Positions 33,481-42,873 are shown, numbered from the stretch's first letter. The stretch: 64,000 nucleotides of DNA from an uncultured Prevotellaceae bacterium (GCA_946402905.1 CAMIYC010000010.1:1-64000), one strand, 5' to 3'. The notes: generated from the letters alone by a model not told the origin. Made by a program: numbers and translations.

Positions 33481-35187
33481 TCAGCTCTTGTAATACTCCA
33501 GGTCTTCTGTCTTGAAGTTCTTGATAAACTCAAAATGTCCACGGCATTCAGCCTCGGCGTGGCGCACATACACCTGAGCACTCTTGGCAAACAGCTCCGG
33601 TGCACGGGTGGCGTCGTCGAGGATGAGCAGCGACATGATGATGTCGGCAGTCATCTCATACAGACGGCGGGCGGTGAAGTCGGTCTTGTCCTGGTTGTTC
33701 TCAGCCTTCACTTCGCCCAGCACCTCTTCATAGAGAGCGGTCATCGTCTCTACACGACTCTTCAGGGCAGCGAACTCGGGAGCCACTTCGTTCTGCAGCA
33801 TCTCCTTGATGATGGAGAGATAGGTGCCGTTGGTGATGTAGCGCAATGCTGCCACCACCTGCAGCTGTGTGGTACCCTCGTAGATGGAGAAGATGCGTGC
33901 GTCGCGATAGAGACGTTGGCTCTTATACTCCATGATGAATCCTGAGCCGCCATGGATGCTGATGGCATCGTAGGCATTCTGGTTGGCATACTCTGAGTTC
34001 ATACCCTTGGCCAGGGGCGTGAAAGCGTCGGCCAGACGGGTGTATTTCTTCAGCTCCTGACGCTCCTCTGGCGAGAGCTTGCCGTCGCGCTGGATGTCCT
34101 CCAGGGCTTTGTAGATGTCCACGTAGCGGGCGGTCTGGTAGAGCAGGCTGCGGCCTGCGTCGAGTTTGGCTTTCATGCGTGAAAGCATGTCGTAGACTGC
34201 GGGGAACTGGATGATCTTCTGGCCGAACTGAGCACGCTCGCGGGCATATTTCAGACCCTCGTTGTAGGCTTCCTGTTCCACGCCCACAGACTGGGCGGCA
34301 ATGCCCAGACGTGCACCGTTCATCAGGGCCATCACATATTTGATGAGTCCCAGACGGGTGCTGCCGCAGAGCTCGGCCTTGGCGTTCTTGTAGGTCAGCT
34401 CGCAGGTGGGAGAGCCGTGTATGCCAAGCTTGTGCTCGATGTGGCGCACGTCGACGCCACCGTTGCGCTTGTCGTAGATAAACATCGACAGGCCGCGGCC
34501 GTCGCGAGTGCCTTCCTCGGAGCGGGCGAGCACCAGGTGGATGTCGCTGTCGCCGTTGGTGATGAAACGCTTCACGCCGTTCAGGCGCCAGCAGTTCTCT
34601 TTCTCGTCGAATGTGGCCTTGAGCATCACGCGCTGCAGGTCGCTACCGGCATCAGGCTCGGTAAGGTCCATCGACATGGTCTCGCCGGCACAGACACGGG
34701 GGATATATTTCTGGCGCTGCTCTTCGGAGCCAAATTCATATAGCGTGTCGATACAGCTCTGCAACGACCAGATATTCTGAAAACCGGCGTCGGCAGCTGA
34801 GATCACCTCGCTAAGCATGGAAAAGGTCACGTTGGGCAGGTTAAGACCGCCGTAACGACGGGGCATCGACACACCGTGTAAGCCTGCCTTGCGGGTGGCA
34901 TCGATATTCTCAAAGGTTTTAGACGCATAGATCATACGTCCGTTCTCCAGGTGGGGCCCTTCAAGGTCTACCGACTCCGAGTTGGGCTCCAGAATGTTGG
35001 CAGCCACATCGCCGGTGATTTCGAGGATGCGCTTGTAGTTCTCTATGGCGTCCTCGTAGTCGATGGGGGCATCGGCATATTGTGCTGCGTCGGCATAGCC
35101 GCGCTCTTTCAAGTCAACGATGCGTTTCATCAGGGGATGATCCAGGTGGAACGCAATCTCTGGGTGGTCACTATAATAGTTTGCCAT
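33481..35187 (-). CDS. acyl-CoA dehydrogenase
   Basis: A 568-aa FAD-dependent acyl-CoA dehydrogenase that introduces the 2,3-double bond in acyl-CoA. Seen: the N-terminal helical domain, the signature MDLTEPDAGSDLQ, the middle beta domain with NGVKRFITNGD, and the C-terminal helix bundle with the motif SIYEGTTQLQ. About 120 extra C-terminal residues put it with the long acyl-CoA dehydrogenases rather than the about 380-aa butyryl type. It is the last gene of the etfB-etfA operon, so the electron-transfer flavoprotein is its electron acceptor. Chain-length preference cannot be read from sequence. Confidence 0.92.
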   Translation of the reverse strand: MANYYSDHPEIAFHLDHPLMKRIVDLKERGYADAAQYADAPIDYEDAIENYKRILEITGDVAANILEPNSESVDLEGPHLENGRMIYASKTFENIDATRKAGLHGVSMPRRYGGLNLPNVTFSMLSEVISAADAGFQNIWSLQSCIDTLYEFGSEEQRQKYIPRVCAGETMSMDLTEPDAGSDLQRVMLKATFDEKENCWRLNGVKRFITNGDSDIHLVLARSEEGTRDGRGLSMFIYDKRNGGVDVRHIEHKLGIHGSPTCELTYKNAKAELCGSTRLGLIKYVMALMNGARLGIAAQSVGVEQEAYNEGLKYARERAQFGQKIIQFPAVYDMLSRMKAKLDAGRSLLYQTARYVDIYKALEDIQRDGKLSPEERQELKKYTRLADAFTPLAKGMNSEYANQNAYDAISIHGGSGFIMEYKSQRLYRDARIFSIYEGTTQLQVVAALRYITNGTYLSIIKEMLQNEVAPEFAALKSRVETMTALYEEVLGEVKAENNQDKTDFTARRLYEMTADIIMSLLILDDATRAPELFAKSAQVYVRHAEAECRGHFEFIKNFKTEDLEYYKS

Positions 35188-35192
35188 AATTC

Positions 35193-35366
35193 TTATTTTT
35201 TATTGATGAAGCCTTTGAAGGTGTCGTAAAAACGTATTGCAAAGTAGATTACAAATACCTCATCCAATACTCTGCGCCACAATGGGTGGCCTGCTTTCAG
35301 CGAAAAAAACATCAAAACAGCAACACCTGCAGCATAGAGAATCAGATATATGACTTCTTTTTTCAT
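35193..35366 (-). CDS. 57-aa single-pass membrane protein in the etf operon
   Basis: A small open frame of 57 codons: MKKEVIYLILYAAGVAVLMF starts it, then a short loop (KAGHPLWRR), a second hydrophobic/aromatic stretch (about 35-50) and a basic end (NKK). The start follows the etfA stop with no gap and its stop lies 5 bp before the acyl-CoA dehydrogenase ATG, so it fills the space exactly. Residues 5-22 form one clear membrane helix; the second half may be amphipathic. No family recognised. It could anchor the Etf/dehydrogenase complex at the membrane; that is inference from position. Confidence 0.7.
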   Translation of the reverse strand: MKKEVIYLILYAAGVAVLMFFSLKAGHPLWRRVLDEVFVIYFAIRFYDTFKGFINKK

Positions 35367-36389
35367 TTATTTCGAGTTCTGCTTGTAGTATTTGATCAGC
35401 TTGGGCACCACTTCCTCCACCGTGCCGTTGATCACGTAGTCGGCTATCTTGTTGATAGGGGCGTCAGGGTCGTTGTTCACCGAGATGATGATGCCCGAGT
35501 CTTGCATACCGGCGATGTGCTGAATCTGTCCGCTGATACCGCAGGCGATATACACTTTCGGATGCACGGTGACACCCGTCTGGCCGATCTGGCGGTCATG
35601 GTCGCAAAATCCGGCGTCGACAGCGGCACGCGAGGCACCTACCTCGGCGTGGAGCACCTTGGCCAGGTCGAAGAGCAGGTCAAATCCCTCTTTAGATCCC
35701 ATGCCGTAGCCACCAGCCACGACGATCTGAGCACCTTTCAGGTTGTGCTTGGCTGCCTCTACATGATGGTCCAGCACTTTCACTACGAAAGCCTCTGCCG
35801 ACACATATTTCGACACTTCAGGATAGACCACTTCTTTCTTGCAGTCGCCCTCGTAGACAGATTTCTGCATCACACCGCTTCTCACAGTGGCCATCTGTGG
35901 GCGATGCTCAGGATTGACAATCGTGGCCACGATGTTGCCACCGAAGGCAGGGCGGATTTGGTAGAGCAGGTTCTCGAAAGTCTTGCCGCTTTTCTTGTCT
36001 TCATAGTCGCCAATCTCCAATTCGGTACAGTCGGCGGTCAGGCCGCTGGTGAGTGAAGAGCTGACGCGCGGTCCGAGGTCGCGGCCGATGACAGTGGCGC
36101 CCATCAGGCAAATCTGAGGCTTCTCCTCCTTGAAGAGGTTGACCATGATGTCGGTGTGGGGGGCTGAGGTGTAAGGGAACAGGCCCTCAGCGTCGAATAC
36201 AAACAGCTTGTCTACACCATAGGGCAGGATTTGGTCTTCAACCTGACCTTTGATGCCGGTGCCGATGACCACGGCGTGAAGCTCCACGCCAAGTTCGTTG
36301 GCCAGCTTGCGGCCCTTGGTGAGTAACTCCTGGGATACTTCTTGTACGAGTGTTCCTTCTATCTCGCAATATACAAATACTGCCTCCAT
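35367..36389 (-). CDS. etfA: electron transfer flavoprotein, alpha subunit
   Basis: A 340-aa Etf alpha subunit. The N-terminal domain begins with VFVYCEIEGTLVQEV and the C-terminal FAD-binding domain has GGYGMGSKEGFD, GASRAAVDAG, GQTGVTVHPKVY and GISGQIQH. EtfAB shuttles electrons between acyl-CoA dehydrogenase and a quinone, ferredoxin or NAD. It lies 0 bp after etfB (stop and start adjacent) and directly before the small membrane protein and the dehydrogenase gene. Whether this Etf is electron-bifurcating was not determined. Confidence 0.94.
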   Translation of the reverse strand: MEAVFVYCEIEGTLVQEVSQELLTKGRKLANELGVELHAVVIGTGIKGQVEDQILPYGVDKLFVFDAEGLFPYTSAPHTDIMVNLFKEEKPQICLMGATVIGRDLGPRVSSSLTSGLTADCTELEIGDYEDKKSGKTFENLLYQIRPAFGGNIVATIVNPEHRPQMATVRSGVMQKSVYEGDCKKEVVYPEVSKYVSAEAFVVKVLDHHVEAAKHNLKGAQIVVAGGYGMGSKEGFDLLFDLAKVLHAEVGASRAAVDAGFCDHDRQIGQTGVTVHPKVYIACGISGQIQHIAGMQDSGIIISVNNDPDAPINKIADYVINGTVEEVVPKLIKYYKQNSK

Positions 36390-37265
36390 TTATCCAATGA
36401 TTTTCTCGTTCAACAATTCTTGTATCAGACCTTCCACGTCGGCGTCGCTGCTGCTCAGCGTCTTGCTCTCTTTGGCCTGGAATACAATGTTCTTCACTGC
36501 CTTCACCTTGGTGGGGCTGCCGGCAAGGCCGCACTGAGAGGCATCTCCGTCGACATCGGCCACCGACCACTGGTTCAGTGTCAGGTAGTCACGCTCGGCA
36601 TAGAGCTTGGCCATACGGGCGTCTTCCTCGGCAGGCCGCTCCATGGGGCAGGTAGCATATTTATACTTCATCACCAGTTTGGCATTGCAGGGGCGGCAGG
36701 GAGCGGCACTTCCGTTCACCGTGATCACCACGGGAAGCGGGGCTTCCACTGTCTCCACGCCACCGTCGATGTGGCGGCGGATGGTGGCCTTGCCATCCTC
36801 GATCTTCAGAATCTCTTCGGCATAGGTCACTTGGTTCAAACCCAGTTTCTGGGCTACCTGAGGACCCACCTGGGCCGTGTCGCCGTCGATGGCCTGACGA
36901 CCGCCGATCACGATGTCCACATCGCCAATCTTCTTGATGGCGGTGGCAAGAGCATAGGAAGTGGCCAGGGTGTCTGCACCGGCAAAAAGACGGTCGGTGA
37001 GCAGCCAGCCTGTGTCCGCACCGCGGTAGAGCCCCTGACGGATAATCTCACCAGCGCGCGGAGGACCCATCGTGAGCACTCCTACTGTCGAACCCGGATG
37101 CTGCTCTTTCAGACGAAGGGCCTGCTCCAGGGCGTTCAAGTCTTCGGGATTGAAGATGGCGGGCAGAGCGGCGCGGTTGACAGTGCCTTCGGCGGTCATG
37201 GCGTCTTTGCCCACATTACGTGTGTCGGGTACTTGCTTGGCAAGTACAACAATTTTCAAACTCAT
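36390..37265 (-). CDS. etfB: electron transfer flavoprotein, beta subunit
   Basis: A 291-aa Etf beta subunit, the partner of EtfA. It opens MSLKIVVLAKQVPDT, typical of the family, with GRQAIDGDTAQVGP as the signature. The start was set at 37265 because the full promoter (37323-37293) lies just upstream and the longer frame would start inside it. First gene of the etfB-etfA-small protein-acyl-CoA dehydrogenase operon, divergent from dnaG. Confidence 0.94.
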   Translation of the reverse strand: MSLKIVVLAKQVPDTRNVGKDAMTAEGTVNRAALPAIFNPEDLNALEQALRLKEQHPGSTVGVLTMGPPRAGEIIRQGLYRGADTGWLLTDRLFAGADTLATSYALATAIKKIGDVDIVIGGRQAIDGDTAQVGPQVAQKLGLNQVTYAEEILKIEDGKATIRRHIDGGVETVEAPLPVVITVNGSAAPCRPCNAKLVMKYKYATCPMERPAEEDARMAKLYAERDYLTLNQWSVADVDGDASQCGLAGSPTKVKAVKNIVFQAKESKTLSSSDADVEGLIQELLNEKIIG

Positions 37266-37292
37266 AAAAATAACATTGTGAAATTTCGGCTG

Positions 37293-37323
37293 CAAAAGTA
37301 CACATTTTTTATGGTGCCACAAA
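37293..37323 (-). promoter_or_regulatory. etfB promoter
   Basis: Minus strand TTTG (37323-37320), exactly 19 bp, TACTTTTG (37300-37293): a perfect Bacteroidota promoter with a leader of about 25 nt. Confidence 0.75.
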
Positions 37324-37407
37324 GAAAATGGGTGTAAAAATGCACATTACAACTCCAAATGTGCACAAAACGCTCACTTTGCAGCAAAAGATAAAATGTG
37401 TTTTGTA

Positions 37408-37547
37408 CAAAAACTTCGTGTTTTGTTTTGCATTCCACTCGATTTGTGCTAAATTTGAGCTGTCGCTCCAATTTAGACTTCATCTCGGGTATGAAAACAA
37501 AAACTTCGTGTTTTGTTTTGCATTCCACTCGATTTGTGCTAAATTTG
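37408..37547 (+). promoter_or_regulatory. duplicated promoter of dnaG
   Basis: Two copies of a promoter unit with a 90-bp period (CAAAAACTTCG at 37408 and 37498). Each has the quasi-palindromic module followed by TTTG, 19 bp and TAAATTTG: -7 elements at 37450-37457 and 37540-37547. The proximal start point would fall only a few bases before the dnaG ATG; the distal one gives a leader of about 95 nt. Confidence 0.8.
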
Positions 37548-37555
37548 CCGATTGA

Positions 37556-39478
37556 ATGATTGACAGACCGACGATAGACCGGATTATGGACGCCACAAAT
37601 ATCGTAGATGTGGTGTCCGACTTCGTCACGCTCCGCAAAAGTGGGACGAGTTATAAAGGTCTGTGCCCCTTCCACGACGATCGCACACCCTCTTTCTCCG
37701 TCTCACCCTCAAGAGGGGTCTATAAATGTTTCTCATGCGGAAAGGCTGGCAATGCCGTCAACTTCATCATGGAGCATGAGCAGCTGAGCTATCCCGAAGC
37801 CCTGAAATGGCTGGCACGAAAATATCATATAGAGGTGAAGGAACGCGAACTCAATGATGAGGAGAAACAACTCGAGAGCGAGCGTGAGAGCGTGCTCATC
37901 GTCAACGAATGGGCTGCCGCATATTATGAGGATGTCTTGTGGAATGACCGGGACGGACAGGCCATCGGGATGCAGTATTTTCGCTCAAGGGGCTTCCGCG
38001 ACGATATCATACGCAAGTTCAAACTCGGATACGCACTCTCTCGGCGTAATGCCACTGCCACAGAGGCGCGACGCAAAGGATACAAGGAGGAGTTCCTGGT
38101 CAAAAGCGGAGTGTGCGGGCAGAGAGAAAATGGCGAACTCTATGACCGCTTCGCGGGCAGAGTGATTTTCCCATGGTTCACCGTCAGTGGCAAGGTGACC
38201 GCTTTCGGCGGCAGACTGCTCGACTCACGCACTAAGGGTGTGAGTCAGAAATATGTCAACTCGCCCGACTCGCCCGTCTATCACAAAGACCATGAACTCT
38301 ATGGCATCTTCCAGGCAAAAAAAGCTATCTCCAAGGAAGACTGCGTATACATGGTCGAGGGCTATACCGACGTCATCTCTATGCACCAGTGCGGCATCGA
38401 GAATGTGGTGGCCAACTCGGGCACGGCACTCAGTGTGTATCAGATACGGCTGTTGAGGAGGTTTACCCAAAACGTGGTGCTGCTCTACGACGGCGATGAG
38501 GCCGGTATACATGCTGCCATGCGCGGCACCGACATGATGCTCGCTGAGGGCATGAACATCAAAGTGCTGCTCCTGCCCGACCAGGAAGATCCCGACAGCT
38601 TCGCACGAAAGCACACGGCGCAGCAGTTTCGGGAGTATATACAGTCACATCAGACAGACTTCATGGAGTTTAAGACGCAGACGCTGCTACGTGGCGTGAC
38701 CGATCCCATCAAGCGCTCAGAGGCCATCAGCAGCATCGTCAAGAGCATCTCCGTGATCGAAAATCAGATCGTGCGTGCCACTTATGTCAAAGAGTGTGCG
38801 GTCAGGATAGGTATACCCGAGCAGACGCTGATCAACGAGATGAACAAGTTCATCCGCCGAGAGCGTGAGGAGAAGTATAAGCAGGCTGAACGGGAGCACG
38901 AACGGCAGGCACCCGAACAGAAAACTGTCGCGCCCGTCGCCAGCGACCCAATTGCTCAGATAGAGCGACTCATTACGCAGGAAATCATCCGTCATGGCAC
39001 AGAAGTGGTTTTCCATGATGTGGCCAACGAAGATGACGGAACGACCATGAACGTCTCTCTCGCGGCGTATGTATACTACGACCTCTCGGCCGACGGATTC
39101 AGGTTTGTCAATCCTCTGTATCAACTCATTCTCGAGGAAACGATGGCTCATCTGGGCGAACAGGATTTCTCACCCGAAAAATATTTCCTCAGCCATCCAC
39201 AGTTCGAGGTCAGCCAACTGGCTTCTGAGTTGAGCACTGACTCCTATCAGTTGGCCAAAAGCAACCAGATGAGACAGGAGGAGGATTCGCTGCAGTCCAA
39301 GATTATACATCTGCTGCTGGATTATCGCATGGCGATCTTGAAGCATCAGATGAAAGAACTCAAACAGCGCATCATGCAGGCGGGCGGCGACGTCGGGGGG
39401 CTGGCAGAGGAATGGGCCAGACTCATGGAATTAAGAAAAGAAGTGGCCAAGAGGGTGGGGCACAATATTGTCATTTAG
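37556..39478 (+). CDS. dnaG: DNA primase
   Basis: Makes RNA primers for replication. The 640-aa protein has an N-terminal zinc-binding domain with CPFHDDRTPSFS and CFSCGKAGN (Cys37, His40, Cys58, Cys61), the TOPRIM core with VEGYTDVI (about 263) and YDGDEAG, and a C-terminal part with a charged linker (about 440-475) and a helical helicase-binding region. Length is normal. The start MIDRPTIDRI matches the known Bacteroidota N terminus. It is driven by a duplicated promoter and is divergent from etfB. The TPR gene starts 18 bp after its stop. Confidence 0.95.
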   Translation: MIDRPTIDRIMDATNIVDVVSDFVTLRKSGTSYKGLCPFHDDRTPSFSVSPSRGVYKCFSCGKAGNAVNFIMEHEQLSYPEALKWLARKYHIEVKERELNDEEKQLESERESVLIVNEWAAAYYEDVLWNDRDGQAIGMQYFRSRGFRDDIIRKFKLGYALSRRNATATEARRKGYKEEFLVKSGVCGQRENGELYDRFAGRVIFPWFTVSGKVTAFGGRLLDSRTKGVSQKYVNSPDSPVYHKDHELYGIFQAKKAISKEDCVYMVEGYTDVISMHQCGIENVVANSGTALSVYQIRLLRRFTQNVVLLYDGDEAGIHAAMRGTDMMLAEGMNIKVLLLPDQEDPDSFARKHTAQQFREYIQSHQTDFMEFKTQTLLRGVTDPIKRSEAISSIVKSISVIENQIVRATYVKECAVRIGIPEQTLINEMNKFIRREREEKYKQAEREHERQAPEQKTVAPVASDPIAQIERLITQEIIRHGTEVVFHDVANEDDGTTMNVSLAAYVYYDLSADGFRFVNPLYQLILEETMAHLGEQDFSPEKYFLSHPQFEVSQLASELSTDSYQLAKSNQMRQEEDSLQSKIIHLLLDYRMAILKHQMKELKQRIMQAGGDVGGLAEEWARLMELRKEVAKRVGHNIVI

Positions 39479-39496
39479 AACAAAGGAGGTATCTGT

Positions 39497-41230
39497 ATGG
39501 AAGCAGTATTGATCATGGAAATTCTCTCTATCATGTTGATTGTGGCTGCAGTCGTTTTGCTCGTGCAGCTCAGAAGCAGAGGGAAACTGAAGAGGCTTAT
39601 ATGGAAAAAGAAAAAGACGAAGGGAAATGCCAGCGACCGGCAGCGCATGTCTCAGGCGGAATCACTGCTTGAGAACACATTACATGCGCTTAATTGTCAG
39701 ACATCCTGGACCGACGACCAGAACGACCGCGTGGTGAGTTACCAATACCAGAGCGGGCATTTCAGGGTGCGGGTCGAGGAGAGCTCTCCTTTTGTACGTA
39801 TGCTCTATCTCTTCTGCTTCACCGCCCCCCTCGACGACATCAACCACATACGCATCGCCTGCAACCACTGCAATGTCAATTCGGAGAACGAACGTGTGGT
39901 CTATATCGTCAATGACGAGAAAAACGAGGTCGACGTCCATATCATCGCAGGTATGATGTTCAACGAAGACAATGTAAGGGAGGTGCTGACTCTCAATATG
40001 CAGAAAATCTTCTCCATGCAGAATTATTTCATGCGTAGGTATTCCGACCTGAAAGGGGATGGAAATAACAAGCAAAATGAAGACTCTGAGACGGAAAACG
40101 CTGAGTTCAGGCGCCAGCTGTTTCTCATTCGTCAGCAAGAACTCCTCCGTCAGGATGCCGGTCAGGTGAGAGTCAATGATACCACGGGCTTGCCGCTCGC
40201 ACAACTCATGGACAAGGCCATGGGACTGAGTCAGATCATTCCTTCCAGACTCGTCAGGCATGGCAATCCCACCTATGAGATGTCTGAGAAAAGCGAGATA
40301 CTCAGTCTCGACCTCAAAAGCCTGATGATGGACGGACAGCAACAGCCTGTAAATGCAGTATTCTTGTCTCTCTCATTCCAGAATCCGCGACACCCTGGCA
40401 TGGAGTATGAGATGATGATGAATATGCGGCATGAGGGCTTTGACGGACAGTCGCAGTATTATCGCATCACCATGTGCCTCATGCCGGCGCCGGTGTCAAA
40501 AAAACTGACCTATGCCGAACGGCGTAATGAGCAGATGGTCAACTCTCTCTTGGTGGCTTACGACCTGACATCGCCCAGACAGCGCACCAACGAGTTTGAA
40601 TATATGTGGGAGGAGGCTAAGACAAAACTGCGGAAGGGGGAGGAACTCTCTGATGAACAGGCGTTGATTTGCGATTGTCTGGACAAAGGAGTGGCCCAGT
40701 TGCTCTATCAGGGAAAAAAGCTGTTTCTCTCTGAGCGCTATTTTGAGGCATTGGCCCATCTGGAGAATGCCTACGATAAAATGCAGGTGCGATTTGACAC
40801 GATGACCAACAGGGAAAAGGAGAGCTTCTATGAGGTGTGTTATATGACGGGATTCTGCTATTGTGAGCTGGGACAGTATAAGCGGGCTTACTCTTATCTG
40901 GACTCAGTCTTGGGGTTGCAGCGTATAGTCTATACAGAAGAACTGGTCAATTGCATGGTCAACTCTGGCGATTACAGGGCTTTCAGGTTTGTCGACAGCC
41001 TCATCACACAGATCCATCATGGCTTGGATCTGGAAGAGGGGGAGGCTCCAGCCGAGCACATCACCCGTTTCCTCAATTTCCTCAACCGGCGAAAGACTTA
41101 TTTGCTCATTGAGAAGAAACGCTTTCAGGAGGCAAAGGAAATACTCAACAAAATGCTTGACGACCCCGACAACTCAGATTTCGCACTCAACGAACTGGCC
41201 TATATTCAAAGGCTGGAGAAAGAGAACTGA
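39497..41230 (+). CDS. membrane-anchored TPR-containing protein of unknown function
   Basis: A 577-aa protein with one N-terminal membrane helix (about 6-25), a basic stretch, a globular alpha/beta region (about 50-330) and TPR-like helical repeats in the last 200 residues (for example FEALAHLENAYDKM and YKRAYSYLDSVLGL). The alpha/beta part was not recognised. A strong Shine-Dalgarno AAGGAGG lies 7 bp before the ATG, unusual in this genome, and supports the start. It follows dnaG by 18 bp and may be its operon partner, though no functional link is known. Confidence 0.72.
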   Translation: MEAVLIMEILSIMLIVAAVVLLVQLRSRGKLKRLIWKKKKTKGNASDRQRMSQAESLLENTLHALNCQTSWTDDQNDRVVSYQYQSGHFRVRVEESSPFVRMLYLFCFTAPLDDINHIRIACNHCNVNSENERVVYIVNDEKNEVDVHIIAGMMFNEDNVREVLTLNMQKIFSMQNYFMRRYSDLKGDGNNKQNEDSETENAEFRRQLFLIRQQELLRQDAGQVRVNDTTGLPLAQLMDKAMGLSQIIPSRLVRHGNPTYEMSEKSEILSLDLKSLMMDGQQQPVNAVFLSLSFQNPRHPGMEYEMMMNMRHEGFDGQSQYYRITMCLMPAPVSKKLTYAERRNEQMVNSLLVAYDLTSPRQRTNEFEYMWEEAKTKLRKGEELSDEQALICDCLDKGVAQLLYQGKKLFLSERYFEALAHLENAYDKMQVRFDTMTNREKESFYEVCYMTGFCYCELGQYKRAYSYLDSVLGLQRIVYTEELVNCMVNSGDYRAFRFVDSLITQIHHGLDLEEGEAPAEHITRFLNFLNRRKTYLLIEKKRFQEAKEILNKMLDDPDNSDFALNELAYIQRLEKEN

Positions 41231-41236
41231 CCTTTT

Positions 41237-41767
41237 CTACCTGAAAAGACTGAAGTTGACGCTGCCATAGCTGCGGTGCTCCACAAAGCGCGGATGCGAC
41301 GAGAAATCTTCTTTTTTGCCGTGTTCCAGCACCAATATGCCATCGGGGGTGAGGAGGTCGCCGTCGAGCACCAGGTCGGGGATGTCTTTGAGCTTTTCCA
41401 AAGCATAGGGCGGGTCGGCGAAGACTAAGTCGAAACGCTGATGGCAGCTCTTCAGGAAGCGGAACACATCGCCCCGGATGAGAATAGACCGGTCCGTGCC
41501 GATCTTGGCTATGCACTGGCGTATGAAATTGTAATGGTCGCGGTCGGACTCCACGCTCACAACCTGTTCACAGCCCCTGGAAAGCAGTTCCAGCGAGATA
41601 CTGCCCGTGCCGGCAAACAAGTCAAGGGCAGTGGCGCCGTCGAAGTCGATATACCCATTGAGCACATTGAAGATGTTCTCTTTGGCGAAGTCGGTGGTTG
41701 GACGGGCTTTGAATGTACGGGGGATGTCGAAATGACGACCTTTGTATTCTCCGGTGATGATTCTCAT
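41237..41767 (-). CDS. rsmD: 16S rRNA (guanine966-N2)-methyltransferase
   Basis: A 176-aa SAM-dependent methyltransferase of the RsmD family, which methylates G966 of 16S rRNA during 30S assembly. The SAM motif is LDLFAGTGSISLE (about 49-61) and the catalytic motif is DPPYAL (118-123). N-terminal RIITGEYKGR is also typical. Length fits. Its start overlaps the stop of the upstream DUF3822 gene by four bases (ATGA), an arrangement often seen in Bacteroidota. Confidence 0.94.
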   Translation of the reverse strand: MRIITGEYKGRHFDIPRTFKARPTTDFAKENIFNVLNGYIDFDGATALDLFAGTGSISLELLSRGCEQVVSVESDRDHYNFIRQCIAKIGTDRSILIRGDVFRFLKSCHQRFDLVFADPPYALEKLKDIPDLVLDGDLLTPDGILVLEHGKKEDFSSHPRFVEHRSYGSVNFSLFR

Positions 41768-42564
41768 TGTGATATTTGGCTGATCAGTACTTGCATGTCA
41801 TAGGGGATGGAAGGAAAGCGAAGCTGTTCGGGCAGACCGGTCTCTTTGGCGTCGGGGGCAGACACCTCACCCACGTAGGTCCTCATGCGCTCGATGAGCC
41901 ATTTCTTCTGAGGTATGTTGCCAATGACGCTGATGGAGTCGCGCTCTCCCTTCATGCCCAGTTGCCTGAAGGTGTAGAGCAGGAAGTATAGGGCGTCGTG
42001 GGCTTGTGAGGTCTGGAAGGTGTTGCTGTATTTGAACCGGCTCTGGTGGAAGCAAAACACGTCCATCTGTCCGTCATGAAAATAGCCATACAATCTCTGT
42101 CTGGACATGCCATGGTCTTGTAAATGAAAATATTGCCAGACGGGAAGACTGACAGGCACAAAACGGACACGGTCGAAGTGATCGTCGAAAACAGTCTTTA
42201 GATCCTTGTCGATGGAGAATACGGCCACGGCGTGAAGACCGGGCAGCGTCTGGCTCAGCTTGACGCTGCGGCTGAGACCGCTGAACGTGTGGTCGTAGAT
42301 CACGTCAGCGTCATCAGCACGATACTCATCCGCAGGAACGAGCATCGTAGGAGTGACCAGCATAATCTCGGCATGGTCGTAGGTTTTCTTCAGCAGTTCT
42401 GTCTCCTTGAATGCCTCACGCAGATTGGCGGCAGAGGAGATGCCGCTTTTCATACTGTAGGCCTCGTAATCTGAGATGGAAGACGGAGCATGGAGCGTCG
42501 CGACCGATAATGCACCTTGGCCTATTCTAATGATAATCTTGCTGTTGATAAGTGTCGGAATCAT
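41764..42564 (-). CDS. DUF3822 family protein
   Basis: A 266-aa protein resembling DUF3822, a Bacteroidota family that is usually encoded next to rsmD. The fold is thought to be related to ASKHA/actin-like domains (FtsA- or PilM-like), but activity is unknown. Seen here: an N-terminal beta-rich half, TPTMLVPADEY in the middle and a second half ending with PYDMQVLI. No signal peptide or membrane segment. Overlap with rsmD indicates co-translation. Confidence 0.82.
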   Translation of the reverse strand: MIPTLINSKIIIRIGQGALSVATLHAPSSISDYEAYSMKSGISSAANLREAFKETELLKKTYDHAEIMLVTPTMLVPADEYRADDADVIYDHTFSGLSRSVKLSQTLPGLHAVAVFSIDKDLKTVFDDHFDRVRFVPVSLPVWQYFHLQDHGMSRQRLYGYFHDGQMDVFCFHQSRFKYSNTFQTSQAHDALYFLLYTFRQLGMKGERDSISVIGNIPQKKWLIERMRTYVGEVSAPDAKETGLPEQLRFPSIPYDMQVLISQISQ

Positions 42565-42639
42565 CTTAATGACGAATGATGTGTACTTTCAGCAGCCAAA
42601 ATTACGAATAAACAAGCGAAATGCCAAATTTATCAGACT

Positions 42640-42873
42640 TTATTTCTCTGATGCATTGCCATACGTGCCAAATGTCTCATCTGACAGGTCCTTGAAAAAG
42701 TCATGGTCAAGAATCACACTAATGCGCTGGAGCAAGTCTGTGTCAATGTCTGGCCTCTTGAATATTTTGTATACATTTGTGCGCTCACAAGGTATCTGAG
42801 ACGCCAGCCATCTGGCGGTCCTGCCTTGTCTTTTCAGTTCCGTTTTAACCTTTTCCCCAACATTCATAATCAA
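42640..42873 (-). CDS. small XRE-like helix-turn-helix protein
   Basis: A 77-aa protein (75 if the second ATG is used) made of one helix-turn-helix domain: VGEKVKTELKRQGRTARWLA, a turn with CERTNVYKIFKR as recognition helix, and LLQRISVILDHDFF. It would bind DNA as a small repressor-like protein. The C-terminal tail is short and polar. TACCTTTG at 42898-42891 is its likely -7 element, leaving a leader of about 14 nt. No partner toxin or phage gene is next to it. Confidence 0.75.
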   Translation of the reverse strand: MIMNVGEKVKTELKRQGRTARWLASQIPCERTNVYKIFKRPDIDTDLLQRISVILDHDFFKDLSDETFGTYGNASEK

